Of a stretch of 64,000 nt of DNA, positions 11,440 through 22,961 are shown piece by piece (position 1 is the stretch's first letter; every line of letters starts with the position of its first letter). Position numbers and translations under genes: made by a program. Source of the stretch: Platanthera guangdongensis (taxonomy: Eukaryota > Streptophyta > Magnoliopsida > Asparagales > Orchidaceae); assembly GCA_039583875.1 (NCBI GenBank), contig CM077163.1, positions 227,346,646-227,410,645 of the forward strand, in the 5' to 3' direction. The notes under the pieces were generated by a model. The model was not told the DNA's origin. It saw only the letters and a list, made by a program, of their open reading frames with translations, and ran no database searches.

Positions 11440-12462
11440 TGAAAAAATTTGATAGTTGCGGAAAACGGAAAAGCAGGCGCAGTAACACTCAACCCTCTTG
11501 AGTCAAATAAACCAAATGCATAAAGCAGAGCAAGAATCTTGTAATATCAAAAATCATCTTTACAAAGCAAGACATACATGGCAAGAGATGCTTCGGCGAT
11601 GAACTCGAGGGCAACAAGAAAAGAAAGCAAGAAACAAGTCGTGCGAACTAAAAGAGAAGCAGCCGATTTTGTTGCTGGTCGCTATGGAGTCCGCTTAAAC
11701 CGACAGGTCGTCAGACCGCAACCTTGTCGCGCGGACTGCCCGTTATTTCAAGGCTGAACTCTATTCACCGATCTGCTGTTGCCGAACTGAACAAGCCGCT
11801 AGAGCAGACAACTTGTTGAACTGGGAGAAGTTGCAGTAGAGAAACTGCCCGGTAGCAAGCGACCTGCGGTAAACCGCCGATTGCAATCCGCAGAGTCTGC
11901 ACTGCCTTAGAACCAAATCCCAGGCTCTTTAGTGCTATCCACACAACATCCGCAACAGAAACCGGTTAACCTCTTCAACCCGCGCGGATTGAAAATCCAG
12001 GCCGCAGTAATTAATCGCGAGTAGACTTACTGTTAATTCAGTTACTGTAGATGTGCCAGAGGGTCTTATTTATAGACACGGAGAGTAGTGTGGTCACCAC
12101 CCTATCGATAGGAACACCACCTAAGCGCGCGGAGAGAACAGAGTGTATCCGCAAGCCCCGCAAATACAAAACCAATCTGCCACGACAAGCAGGTCAAACA
12201 GACCGCCATAAGACTGAGCCCGCATGGACTTGAAACCAACAAGTTCACCAACAGACTGCTGGAACAAGCGAACTCCAACACTAGTCCGCACAGCATGACG
12301 AACACCAGAACGCACCAATCGCGGATACAAGGCCTATCCGACTGGAACTGCTGGTGAACGACTTGCAGAACGCTGGCCGACCTGGCTAGTCGTCAGCTCT
12401 GTCCGCACAGACCGCGCGAACAGTCCGCCCAGGCTGCCACTTTCACTTCAAAAAATTCAACA
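11440..12462 (-). repeat. CopA 5' LTR (1023 bp)
   Basis: On the minus strand it starts TGTTGAATTTTTTGAAGTGA and ends at the PBS, the same start as the CopB/CopG LTRs. It is rich in CGGACT/AGTCCG words. A TATA box lies at 12067-12074. The expected flanking duplication would be accag at 12463-12467, with its mate off-window. Confidence 0.85.
12067..12074 (-). promoter_or_regulatory. CopA LTR TATA box
   Basis: The minus strand reads CTATAAATAAG, matching the TATAAATA box found at the equivalent place in all copia LTRs of this window. Confidence 0.6.
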
Positions 12463-13642
12463 ACCAGTGATAATAAATTCAATGTATCGTTCGCAACCTT
12501 CATTCATGCCTGCTCGCTTCCACTAGCGCCTTGCATGTAGCACGATTGCCATGCAATCTCTCCTTCCGGACCTTCGAACCATATTGATATAGAACAGGAG
12601 CCCTTCCATTAAAATCCTGCTGTCAGGCGGGATTCTATTTAATACGTACAATCCTGCCTAACATGCGAGATTTATTAACCGGGCCCGTAAGGACCCGGCC
12701 CGGCCTTGGGGGCCTTGGCAGGCCACCTGCCGGAGCTGGTGCCTGAGCCCAGCCAGAGACCAACTAAAGCTAAGTCTGGGCTCAAGCCTGAATGACAAAA
12801 GCTCGGACCCGACCTGGCATATACTAGCTCGCAAAAATGAAGACAAAAATCCTTGGTTAACGCATGTCAATAGTATTTTGCCTCCCCTATTCTATGTTTC
12901 AAATGTATTTTATTTATTAACACTTTTATTTAATTTATTTTTATGCCCTTGCTAATATTTATATTTTATTATTATATTAATTTCTTTTTTTTTAAAAAAA
13001 AATTTCAATCTAAGCTTATATAGATATATGTACACATTTGATTTGAGATCTATATAGTTAGGAGATTTCAAATTATGGATAATGATCGGGTTCGACAATC
13101 AGTGGGCAGAATAATATTTGTGTATAATTATACGGTCTTATAATTGAGAGAGCATCAGTCATTTTTTACAGAATCTAGACATATTGGCAAGTCGCAATCA
13201 CACGTTAAAGTGTTAAACAAAATTTTCTCAAATGAGCTTTAAAAATTTAGATGTTACTGTCAGTATTATGAATATTTTGATCAATCATGTTATTTTTACA
13301 GTTTTTATTGTATTTTAATATTAAAATAGAGTTAAAATTTTATTAATAATTTAATATTAAATTAGAGTTAAATTTTTATTAATTAGTATTCTAATATCTT
13401 GACTACATGATTAAGGCTGATATAATTTTTTTGTATTTTGTGTTTACTGAAATCTTACTTTAGAAGTTTGAACCCGGGGAAATAGACGGTGACCGACGAT
13501 GGTTACAATTAATTTATTTAAGTGTTTTCATAATAATAATAATAATAATATAACATATAATTAATTAGATAATAAGTATACATGATACAACTCATATTTC
13601 ATTTATCTATACATAATAAAACTCAAATAGAACACTCACGAC
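12463..13642. other. Non-coding intergenic stretch, GC-rich patch then AT-rich
   Basis: No plausible gene is visible. A GC-rich patch (about 12675-12810) with CCCGGCCCGGCC-like words is embedded in otherwise AT-rich DNA (12890-13600). A (TAA)n microsatellite lies at 13531-13550. It may hold old unrecognisable repeats, but nothing here can be assigned. Confidence 0.6.
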
Positions 13643-14010
13643 TAGGGTTGTTCACGAACCGAATCGAATCGAATATTTCTTCAATCGAATCCAAATTTCA
13701 CATATGATGCAGAGATTTGGATTCGGATTCGTTCGAATATTCGGATTTGGATTCGAATTCAAATTCAAATTTTTATATTAGGAATAATTAAATATGTAAT
13801 TTTATTAAATATATAATTTTATTTAAGCAATTTTACTATTCGCGAACTATTCGCGAATACTTCGAATAGAGATAAACTTATTCGGATTCGGATTCGAAAA
13901 TTATTCGAATCCGACTTTGGATTCGAATTCGAAAATTACGAATATTTATCGAATCTTTACGAATCGAATATCGAATTATTCACGAACTATACTATTTGTT
14001 AACAGCCCTA
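13643..14010. mobile_element. hAT-like MITE (368 bp)
   Basis: The ends are inverted: TAGGGTTGTT at the left and AACAGCCCTA at the right, 9 of 10 matching. They are flanked by CTCACGAC and CCCGCGAC, an 8-bp duplication with two transition differences. The interior is a fold-back rich in ATTCGAAT/TTCGAA words on both strands and has no coding capacity. An 8-bp duplication and TAGGG-type ends fit non-autonomous hAT elements. Confidence 0.75.
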
Positions 14011-14231
14011 CCCGCGACAGCTAAAGCAATGTCGTTAATGTAGATGAAAAATTGTGAACTAAAAACCTAGTGCTTGTTCCACTGTAAAAATAAAAAAAGT
14101 GTTTATATAGGCAGCCCACATCGATATTTGCAGTCCTGAAAAAAAAGTCAAAAAAACATCAAATAGTCAAAATCCCCACTCTCTAATGGCAGCCCAGTCC
14201 TTTGCCACTCCGGTACTCTTCATTACCGTAG
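14011..14231. other. Spacer without recognisable features
   Basis: AT-rich non-coding sequence lies between the MITE and the first minimal TRIM. I see no gene or repeat in it. Confidence 0.5.
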
Positions 14232-14616
14232 TGTAAAGTATTGTGACGTCACTCCCCAAAATCACACGGTAAGGGGAGGAGTGGTCACCCCACTTATACA
14301 TTCAGGACCAACGAACATGGTTGGCGGTGTGAGACTAAACCACCCATTTTAGCGAGTCGCAACGCACGCTCGGACATCACCGTCCGTTCCACGTGGCGCA
14401 GTCAACACCCCCCTCACCACGTGCCCCTGCTCTGATACCATGTAAAGCAACGTGCCGTCACTCCCCAAAGTCACATGGTTAGGGGAAAAGTGGTCACCCC
14501 GCTTATACACTCAGGACCAATGAGCACGCTAGACGGTGGAAGACTAAACTGCTCATTTTAGCGAGTCGTAACACACGCTCGTGCATCGCCGTACATTCCA
14601 CGTGGTGCACACAACA
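14232..14616 (-). mobile_element. Minimal TRIM/SMART-like LTR element, complete (385 bp)
   Basis: Two direct repeats of exactly 176 bp (14232-14407 and 14441-14616) begin TGTAAAG and end CAACA on the + strand. They flank a 33-bp interior (14408-14440). Read on the minus strand the interior is TGGTATCAGAGCAGGGGCAC then a GTGAGGGGGG polypurine run. That is a PBS touching a PPT with nothing between, so the element is LTR-PBS-PPT-LTR. The flanks CGTAG and CACAG are not a clean duplication. Known TRIM/SMART elements are similarly small and move using proteins of other elements. Confidence 0.85.
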
Positions 14617-14803
14617 CACAGTTCTAACCTAGGAGCGGGGAACCCCCTTTGTTCTCGCCTTGAATCGAAGCCATTCCTGCAATCCCGATCTCCTTCCTCT
14701 CCGTATCGATGAAGCTTGGAGTCTTCTGAGACCTTTCATCAGGACAAGAAAGCATTTTCATTCTTTCCTTTTTGGCGGAGCTGGTTGTGGGGGGAAGAGG
14801 GAG

Positions 14804-15008
14804 GGTAAAGTGCACCGCGATCCGACGGATGCGAGCCGCTGCACTTTATCGATCCGATGGATGCGAGCACGCGGAGATGCGTGCATATCTCAGTGCACAC
14901 ATCTCAAAGCGAGTTAAGATGTCCACGCTTCTCCGTGCAAGATAAGATGAGCTCGCAGTCATCAGATCGACCACACTTTACCGTACAGTGCATTCTTTGC
15001 ACTTTACC
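14804..15008. mobile_element. Putative small fold-back/MITE-like element (205 bp)
   Basis: The ends GGTAAAGTGCA (14804-14814) and TGCACTTTACC (14998-15008) are perfect 11-bp inverted repeats. Inside, GATCC(G/A)A(C/T)GGATGCGAGC-type words occur twice (about 14819 and 14850) and TGCACT words recur. No clear target duplication is visible, so the class is unassigned. Confidence 0.45.
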
Positions 15009-15073
15009 TTCCCCGAACCCGGTTGCGGGGGAGGGGCGATGAAAGGACTTGAGCTCATTAATGACAAAAAGAA

Positions 15074-15091
15074 TGAGAGAGAGAGAGAGAG
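15074..15091. repeat. (GA)n microsatellite
   Basis: A short uninterrupted run of GA dinucleotides. Confidence 0.9.
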
Positions 15092-15476
15092 TAGGGCTGG
15101 ATTTTGTTTATGCATCAAGATTGCCTGGCTTCAGCTGTTTCTGGACAAGCCCTATCCTGAACTCTGTATTTTTAACTGTGCCCCAAGAGAGAGCCTTTTC
15201 CTTCAGATCCATGCTATCCCATTTCAGATTGCCGACTCTCTGTGCATTACATGTATAGAGATAAAGCAATGGAGAAAGCTCTTGCTCTGGCTGCAAAATT
15301 TATTGAGTTTTTTCCTGACTAATCCATTTTCTATATCTCCAATGTGCCATCCGTTGACTTGAGCTTTTTTGTTTTTGTTTAGGGACTACTTGATCTTTGT
15401 TTCTTTATTTTTTTGGGTCTCTTATCTGAGGGCTTTTTGGTTATTGGATTATGCTACGTTTTATGTGATTAGTGTG

Positions 15477-15594
15477 TGTGATAGTGCTCATAATGTGTTC
15501 GATGACTTGTCTGTGAGAGATTGCATTTCTTGGTATGCTATGATACCAAGCTATTTTGAGAATGGGCAACATCCGAAAGGTTTGATGATATTGA
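15477..15594 (+). pseudogene. Fragment of a plant PPR (pentatricopeptide repeat) protein
   Basis: One frame encodes AHNVFDDLSVRDCISWYAMI followed by PSYFENGQHPKGLMIL. This matches the PLS-class PPR pattern A-x-x-VFDxMxxRDxxSWNAMIxGYxxNG. Only about 40 residues are recognisable. It has no usable start, is preceded by unrelated T-rich sequence, and is cut at 15595 by a minimal TRIM. The intact family are organelle RNA-processing factors; this scrap is non-functional and is the only host-gene trace I see. Confidence 0.5.
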
Positions 15595-16198
15595 TGTTGA
15601 GTGCACCACATGGAATGGACGGTGATGTCCAAGCGTGTGTTGTGACTCGTTAAAAGGGATGGTTTAGTCCCACACCGCTTAGCGTGCTACTTGGTTATGG
15701 GTGTTTAAGCGGTGTGACCACTCCTCCCCTAACCGCATGGTTTTGGGGAGTGACGCTACAATGTTTTACATGGTATCAGAGCAGGGGGCACGTGCTGAGG
15801 GGGTATTGAGTGTGCAACATGAAATGGATGGTGATGTCCAAGCGTGTGTTGCAACTCGCTAAATGGGGCGGTTTAGTCCCACACCGCCTAACATGCTCGT
15901 TTGTCCTGAGTGAATAAGCGGGGTGACCACTCCTCCCCTAACCACATGGTTTTGGGGAGTGACGCCACAATGCTTTACATGGCATCAGAGCATGGGGCAC
16001 GTGTTGAGGGGGGGGGGGGGGGTGTTGAGTGCGCCACATGGAATGGACGGTGATGTCCGAGCGTGTGTCGCGACTCGTGAAAAGGGATGGTTTAGGTGTG
16101 TCGCGGCTCGTGAAAAGGTATGGTTTAGGTGTGTCGCGACTCGTGAAAAGGGATGGTTTAGTCCCACACCGCCTAGCTTGCCACTTGGTCCTGGGTGA
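15595..16198 (+). mobile_element. Minimal TRIM/SMART-like element, tandem form with three LTRs
   Basis: The pattern is LTR1 15595-15770 (176 bp), interior 15771-15803 (33 bp), LTR2 15804-15979 (176 bp), interior 15980-16022 (43 bp, lengthened by a poly-G run), LTR3 from 16023. LTR3 has no proper end and is fused at about 16198 to the CopC LTR remnant. Each interior carries TGGTATCAGAGC or TGGCATCAGAGC next to a G-rich PPT. LTR3 contains three 33-bp tandem units (about 16065-16163) absent from the other LTRs. It is in the opposite orientation to the copy at 14232-14616. Confidence 0.85.
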
Positions 16199-16353
16199 TG
16201 AATCATTTCTTGCAATGTATACCTCGCTATGTAAAGAAGTTTTTAATTCTAATTGTAGACTCTTGTGCTGTCATTGCTACTGATTTCTGCTTGATTTTGG
16301 TTGTAATTGAGTGTTCCTGCAACCTCTTGTGACTTTCTTCATAAATTTTTATG
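16199..16353 (+). repeat. CopC 5' LTR remnant
   Basis: The text around TGTATACCTCGCTATGTAAA and the following CTTGTGCTG match the last part of the CopB and CopG LTRs. The upstream LTR is missing and joined to TRIM LTR3. After it comes GGGTATTAGAGG (16354-16365), a degenerate iMet-type PBS. Confidence 0.7.
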
Positions 16354-16484
16354 GGGTATTAGAGGGGTGTTGAAGAGTTAGCAGTTCACCAATCTCAGCA
16401 TGTTGCTATTCCTTTGTGAAGATCAAGCAAATCAGTTGGGAGCAATGGAAGTCGATTATGAAAGAATTATTGTAATTGAACTTT

Positions 16485-19400
16485 TGATGCAGACCAACTT
16501 CAAAAGGTGGAAGTATTACATGGAGAGTTACCTTCTTGGTAGGAATCTTTAGGAAGTTGTCGGTGGTGACAACCGATAAGAAGTAGTCGTTGTTGGGGGA
16601 AATGCTGAAGCAGTGAAAGCTTGGAGGCAAACTAATGTGTATGCAACATTCGATCTGAAGCATGCAATTTCATCGAAACTGTTTGAACACATTATCGAAT
16701 GTCGGTCAGCAGCTAAAATCTGGATCGCCTTGGATGACCTGTTAAACAAAAAGAACATAACTCAACTACAGTTCTTGGAAAATGAGTTGGCAAAGGCCAC
16801 TCAAGGTGATCTGTCCATTTCTTTTTTTCTTCTTGAAGATAAAGAACATTTTCTATGAGATTACTGCATTGGACTAGTAAGAGCCGATCTCAGAGTTGAA
16901 GCTAAAGAGCCACATCATCCGTGGCTTGCCGAAGGAGTATGTTGCTTTGTGACTTTTGTGCATGGCTGGGCAAATCAGCCATCACTACTCGAGCTAAAAA
17001 ATTTGTTGGCTTCACAGGAAAACTTGGTGAGCAGATGGCTAGAGTTTTGATCTCAAGGGGAGATGGCGAGGCTCTCTTCTATGGCAAGAAGAAGAAATGG
17101 GACATGAAGAAGAAGACAGCTGCTAACGATGGTCCATCTTCATCATCACAGTAAGAACGGAGCAAGACTCCTAAGCATGATGACGGGAAGAAGCGTGTCG
17201 GACCTCGGTGCTATAGGTGTAATAAGCTTGGTCACATTCGCAGGGACTGTAGAGTGAATCTTCAGCTAGGGCATGATGCATGGAAGGAGGTGGCTGAGTC
17301 CAAAGCCGAGGAAGGAGGATGGGGGAGTGCGTTCATGATGGGAACTTGTGTTCGTGCACTTTCCTCCATCAACTATCAGGAGGACTAGAACGTGGACTCG
17401 AGGTGTGGTTATCACCTCACCGATGACGAGTCCAAATTATTTTCTCTGCAGTACTATAAAGGTAATGATTTCAGCATTACTGCATATGATATTGTACATG
17501 AGGAGAGACAGAGAGAATGGTTTCTTTAGGCAGTGATCGGGGTCCACCCACCTTGAGGAGTGTGTATCACGTGTCGGGAATGAAGAAAAACCTCTTCTCA
17601 GTGACCAATGCTGTTGACATCGGGTATCACGTTCTGTTTGGCCCAATAGAAGTGAAGTTTCTCAAGAACATGTCAGTTATGAAAGCTGATGTAACTCATG
17701 TCGGAAGGAGAGTGAATTACTTGTTCGTGTTGGCGACAAGCTCTTATGTTGATAAGATGAGGGCAAATGACAACGATGTTAATTGACATGAGAGACTTGG
17801 TCATGTTGGGATGGATAAGCTGAAGGCTATGCCAATTAAAGGTCTAGTGCATGGACTGCATAATCTTTTATCCTTCAGTGACGGTCATGTTTATGATGGA
17901 TGTCAGTAAGGAAAGACACATTGCCTTCCATTTGACATGTCACAGACTAGGTGTAGGACAACGCTAGAATGCATCCACGGTGATCTAACGGGACCTACTG
18001 TTACTCATAGTCTCGGCGGTATCCGGAACATGTTAGTTCTTGTTGATGATTTTTCCAAGTATATTTGGGTATACTTCTTGAAAGAGAAGTCAGAGGCATT
18101 TGAGATGTTCATGGAGTTCAAGGAGCTCGTGGAGGGCCGACTTATTCTGCGGTTAAAGAAGTTGAGAACTGATTAATGACGAAGAGTTCATTCACATGAG
18201 TTCTCTAACTTCTGCAGAAAGTTCGACATCCAGAGGGAGTTTACTTGTGTACATACCCCACAACAGAACGGAGTTGCAGAGCGAAAGATCCATCATCTGA
18301 CGGAAACCTGCAAGTGCTGGCTTCACGCTAAAGGCATTCCTAAGACCTTCTAGGCAGAGGGAATGACATGTCCGACATATATCATCAACAAGATGCCCCT
18401 CAGTCAGAACAACATAAAATCTCTTCATGAATTGATGTTCAAGGAGAAGCCCAACACTAAACATCTTTGGGTGTTCGGATCTACCTATTATGTGCATGTT
18501 CTAGACGCTCTTAGGATGAAACTAGATACGAAAGCACTGAAGCTAGTCTTCATTAGCTATGATGAGTAGAAAAAAGGCTGGAAGTGCATGGATCATGCAA
18601 CGAAGAAGTTCATCGTCTCAAGAGATGTTGTCTTCGACAAATTTACATCATACCAGGGTAGCTCATCTGTGGAGCTACAAGAGAGCAGGTCAGACGAAGG
18701 CCAAGGAGAAGCTGCTCGGGATCTTATGGAGGAGTTCACTGTGTCACTAGGTGATCTAGTTTCGTCTAGCTCTGGGCAGAGGATTCTATACCTAGAAGCA
18801 GGGGGAGCGATGCTCTTAGTATGCCCGTGATCAGAGCTAGTACAGAAGAAGCAGCGGGAGTGGTGGATCAAGGTCAAGCCTTACGAAGGTCTAAGAGGAA
18901 TATTATTCCACCAAATCGTTATATGGACGGGAACATGATGAGTTTACTCTCATATTTCTTTGCAGGTCCCTTGAATGAACGTGAGTCATCGAGCTTTGAG
19001 AACGCTACTAGCATAAAGGAGTGAAAAGATGGTATGGATGAGGAGATGACCGCCCTCGAGAAGAATGAGAGTTGGGATCTTGTCCTCAAGATCGAAGGCA
19101 TAACTCTGGTGACATGCAAGTGGGTTTACAAACTCAAGAAGAGGGCTGAAAACAATATTGAGTGGTACAAGGATCGCATTGTAGCTCGGGGGTTCTCACA
19201 ATAGTATGGGTAGGACTATGAAGAGACGTTCAATCTTGTGTCTAAAATGACTTCAGTTAGGTGGTGATCTCCCCGACGGCTTGCAAAGGATGGAAGATTT
19301 GGCTACTTGACGTTAAGAATGCATTCCTTTACGACGAGATTGACAAGTATATCTTCATGGTCCAGCCACCTAGTTATGTCTCTAAAGATCATCTAGGACA

Positions 19401-20514
19401 CATCTGCAAGCTAAAGAAAGCCCTTTATGGTCTGAAGCAGGCGCCTCAGGCTTGATATGGGAAGATCACAGAATACATTCAATTCTGCAGATACTTTGCT
19501 TCAGACTTGGATTCAAGTCTTTTCATTTAAAAAAGGGGGCAGCTTCAGGTTCTCGCTCTGCTGTATGTTGACGACATGATCGTCATGGGGAACTCGGAGG
19601 AGGAAAAATCTAGGCTCAGGATTGAGCTAGCAATTCGGTTTGAGATGAAGGATTTGGGTGAGCTCCACCATTTACTTGGACTCAAGGTGGAGAGGTAGAA
19701 GAATGACGTGCTCGTTTCCTGGAAGGACTATGCAGAGAGAATTATCATGTGATTCAGCATGCGAGAAGGGAAAAACAATTCTACCCTTCTAGAGGTCAGT
19801 CTGAAACTTTGGCGGTATGAGGGAAGGGTTCTTACACACCCTTTGGTGTTCCGGGCTCTCGTGGGGAGTATCATATATCTGATAATCACTAGGCCGGATA
19901 TTACTTATGTTGTGTGCCGGGTTAGTCAGTATATGGAGGAGCCGTAGAAGCCTCATCTAGTGGCAGCTAAGAGTATTTCTAAAGTACGTGAAGTCCACCT
20001 CTAACATGAGCATCTTTTACAAGAGGGACATGATTTTCAAGTTGCATAGTTACACAGATGCTGATTACAGGGGATATTTTGATGATTAGAAGTCGACGTC
20101 ATGATATGTCTTCTTTTGCGGAATGACAACCATCTCGCGATATAACAAGAAGCAGGATTCTATGTCTGTCTCAACTATAGAAGTAGAGTACAAGGCTTCA
20201 GCCTTGGCAGCTCATCTGACTTAGGAGACTAGTGGAGGACATCCATGAGAAGGTGCGAGGTCCTACTCTGGTATGCAGTGACAATGAGAGTGCCCTCAAA
20301 CTGGTTAACAATCCAGTTTGTCACGCGCGGACCAAGCATATTATGATCGAGCATCACTTCGTTCGGAAGAAGGTGCTGGAGGGATCTCTGATGGTTGAGC
20401 ATGTGCGGGGCTAGGACAATATCACAGACATCTTCACGAAGCCACTATCGAAGGGACAATTTATTTGGCTGTGAGGGTTGCGAGGGCTGGTTTCTACTTC
20501 CCACTTCAAGGGGG
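16485..20514 (+). pseudogene. CopC gag-pol remnant (Gag, knuckle, PR, IN, RT, RNase H)
   Basis: The order is collinear with CopG. Gag is at 16485-17150 (MKAWRQTNVYATFDLKHAIS). The knuckle CYRCNKLGHIRRDC is near 17210 and degraded protease lies near 17390 (DSRCGYHL in place of DSGCGHHL). Pre-integrase and integrase occupy about 17520-18570 (HGDLTGPTVTHSLGG near 17970). RT spans about 19090-19740 (LLDVKNAFLYDEIDK, LYVDDM). RNase H is about 20040-20470 (ARTKHIMIEHHFVRKKV). Many stops and frameshifts occur throughout, many of them TAG or TGA in place of expected Trp, Gln or Arg codons. It is not functional. Confidence 0.9.
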
Positions 20515-21544
20515 TGTTAAAATTGTTGAAGTGGGAATGGAGTGGAGTGTATGCTGTCTGATTAGGCAGACCACATAGACTGCAGAGTCCTCCATTGGCC
20601 TGGCGGATAGCTTTGGCGGATAGCCTTTGTCTGGTTGTTGGTTATCTCTTATGGTCTGGCTCAGCAAGAACCCTGGGTTGAAACCAGGCGGTTAGACTTC
20701 TCTAACCGCGGTTGTGGTGGTCTGGTTGGTTATACCACACAGTTAGCTTGAAGCTTCAGGTTCTCTGTCTTGCAAGAAGGCTGGCGGTTGGCATGGACTG
20801 TGTTGGCTAATTGCACAGTTCGCTGGAGCCTTCTCGGGCAGGTTGATAGCCAGAGTCCGTTGGTATCATGGACTTGATTCCGTGTGACAAGTCTAGAGTT
20901 TTTGTTGCCTAGCTCGCTGACTTTGCCTGTTGTGCAGAATACTTCAAAGCTCGTGGAGTTTGGCAAGTTGGTCCTGTGATAAGTTCAAGGTTTTTGCCCA
21001 TCTCCCTCAGTTTGCCTGTTTGTGCGGACTGCTTTTGGAGCTCGCCGAGCTCGGTAAGTTGACAGTCGGTTCTTGTACTAGTCGTGGGCTGAATATATGC
21101 GCGGACTTGGAGCTGTGTCTGCAAGGCAGTGCAATCTGGTGGAGGTGTCCGGCAGCTCGTCAGTGCTGTGTTCGTCATTCTTATTGGATTGGTGTTTGTT
21201 TTCTCAACCTGACGAACTGGTCTTTTCCGTTTTTGCGGACTGATCGTTCTTTCTGCCCTTGCGGGAAGAGAGTAGTGTCCTCAATACTTTGCGGACAACC
21301 TTTTTCAATAGCGGACTGATACTGGTATCCGCACTATGCGGATACGTGATGTTAGCTGCAGGACTGACGAGCAGGTTTCCTATGACTATGGGTGGTAATG
21401 ACACTCCTCCTCACACTTATAAATAGGAGTTCTCGGCTCATCAAAATAAAAACTGTGAACAGTGAGAACTTGCTAGTGCTTATAATTTGCGGTTACGATT
21501 TTCTAATCGCTGCCGCTAAGTGAAGTTGACTCTATGCAGGCTGT
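20515..21544 (+). repeat. CopC 3' LTR, first part
   Basis: It starts TGTTAAAATTG right after a G-rich PPT (CACTTCAAGGGGG, to 20514) and has AGTCCG/CGGACT words like the CopB/CopG LTRs. LARD-H cuts it at 21545. Confidence 0.85.
21418..21425 (+). promoter_or_regulatory. CopC LTR TATA box
   Basis: CTTATAAATAGGAG lies after a CACTCCTCCTCAC stretch, the same arrangement as in the CopG LTR promoter. Confidence 0.6.
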
Positions 21545-22961
21545 TGATACGCCCGAAACAGCTTATGCGTACTCTCGCAAGTGCACGTGCCGTAACAAGT
21601 AATAAAGTGTGAGTGGGATCGTTCCCTCGGAGAAGTGATCAACCTAAAGCTTGCAAGTACTAGCTACACCGTTCTTTAAATCCAAACCGGATGATTAAGG
21701 TGATTTTTCAAAGTAATGAAAATTTTTAATAAAAATCGAATCTAACTTAACTACAAAAATCCTTAGAAATTCTTAAACCACTAGGAGAAATTAGCCTTGT
21801 ATTTCGGATTTCCTATGTGCGTCTGAATGGTGTGTAGTAAATAATATTAGTTAAGAGTGTTGAAGGAATTATCATACAACGATTTTTATAGAAGAAATCC
21901 TCCTCTCTCGAATCTCGGAAATCCCAACGTCCTAAATTCTCCTAGTTATTTCTAACTTAGGAGGAATGAAGGATATTGATTATCATAAAAATCGGACTGC
22001 TAGCAAAAGGAGGGAGTCTCCTCCACCCCTCTAAACTACGGTGAACTAATGAGCGAATGCACTTCTCCTCTCTCGACTCTCGAAGTACAATGCAAAAGAG
22101 GAGATTTTTGGTTAAACGTTTTACACCGCTCGTCTCTCGATTCTTGCGGTGCAATAAAATAACCTTCAACCCTATAGTACGCCACTCATCTCTCGATTCT
22201 CGCAACGCATCACAAGATGAAGATCAAAGCCAAAAATCTCATAAATAAATTCAAAAGTTCACTAGATAATAAATCATTCAACAAATCTCAACAACAAAGA
22301 ACATACACCATAAAAATACACATAATACTCTCCTTATACAAGACTTGGAGAGTTTAGTTCATGGCGAGAAAAGAAACACACAAAACTATAACGATCTTAC
22401 AATTCATGACTTCAAAAGTTCAGATCTATCCTTTCTCGTGGCCGGATTCCTCTTCTCCACCGTCAAGAACCCTAAACTTGGCATCCTTCTCTCCAAAATG
22501 ACAAAAGATAATAAAAAGATCTCCAAAATCCCTTTATATGGTCCAAGGGCCTCAAAGGATCTCCAACATTTATGAAAGGAAGTCTCCTTTCATTTCTAAA
22601 ACTGTCATTTTTGAATTATTTTCGGAATCTTAAAATTCAAATTCGCAGGTTTGTTGCAACAAATTTTAATTTGTTGCAACAAATTCTGTGCTGTCCAGAA
22701 TTCAGCAAAAATCTGCTCCAAAATTCCTGTAATTTTCCTGCAACTTTTCCTGAATGCTCTTCATGCTTATCATCAGCCGCACAAGTTACTTTTTTCATAT
22801 TTTCCTATCATAAACATAAATATAAATATTACTGATACATGAATTTTCGCACAAATGATAATTTACTCGTTTACACACACTTTTGATCAGTATTTTGAAG
22901 ATAAATTAGTCAAAATGCGGCAGATTGACGCAGAAGATAACTTCCTTTTGTGAAGTTATCA
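21545..22961 (-). repeat. LARD-H 3' LTR (1417 bp)
   Basis: On the + strand it starts TGATACGCCCGAAA and ends GTGAAGTTATCA, so its outer ends are inverted (TGATA/TATCA). Inside, the motif TCTCTCGA(A/T/C)TCT recurs four times (about 21905-22205). Confidence 0.93.

Larger units (their letters stand above)
9871..12462 (-). mobile_element. CopA: decayed Ty1/copia element, truncated by Gyp1
   Basis: Reading on the minus strand there is a 5' LTR (12462 down to 11440), a PBS, gag, a zinc knuckle, protease and the start of integrase. The integrase is cut off at 9871 where Gyp1 inserted. The rest should resume beyond the left edge of the window. Relatives in the window are CopB, CopC and CopG, which share the Gag N-terminus (ARGLGIEL) and the PBS. 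Confidence 0.9.

Noticed and set aside
12675..12870. Small open frame over the GC-rich patch
   Set aside because: It is 70 codons long, low-complexity, has no conserved motif and lies in a decayed intergenic area.
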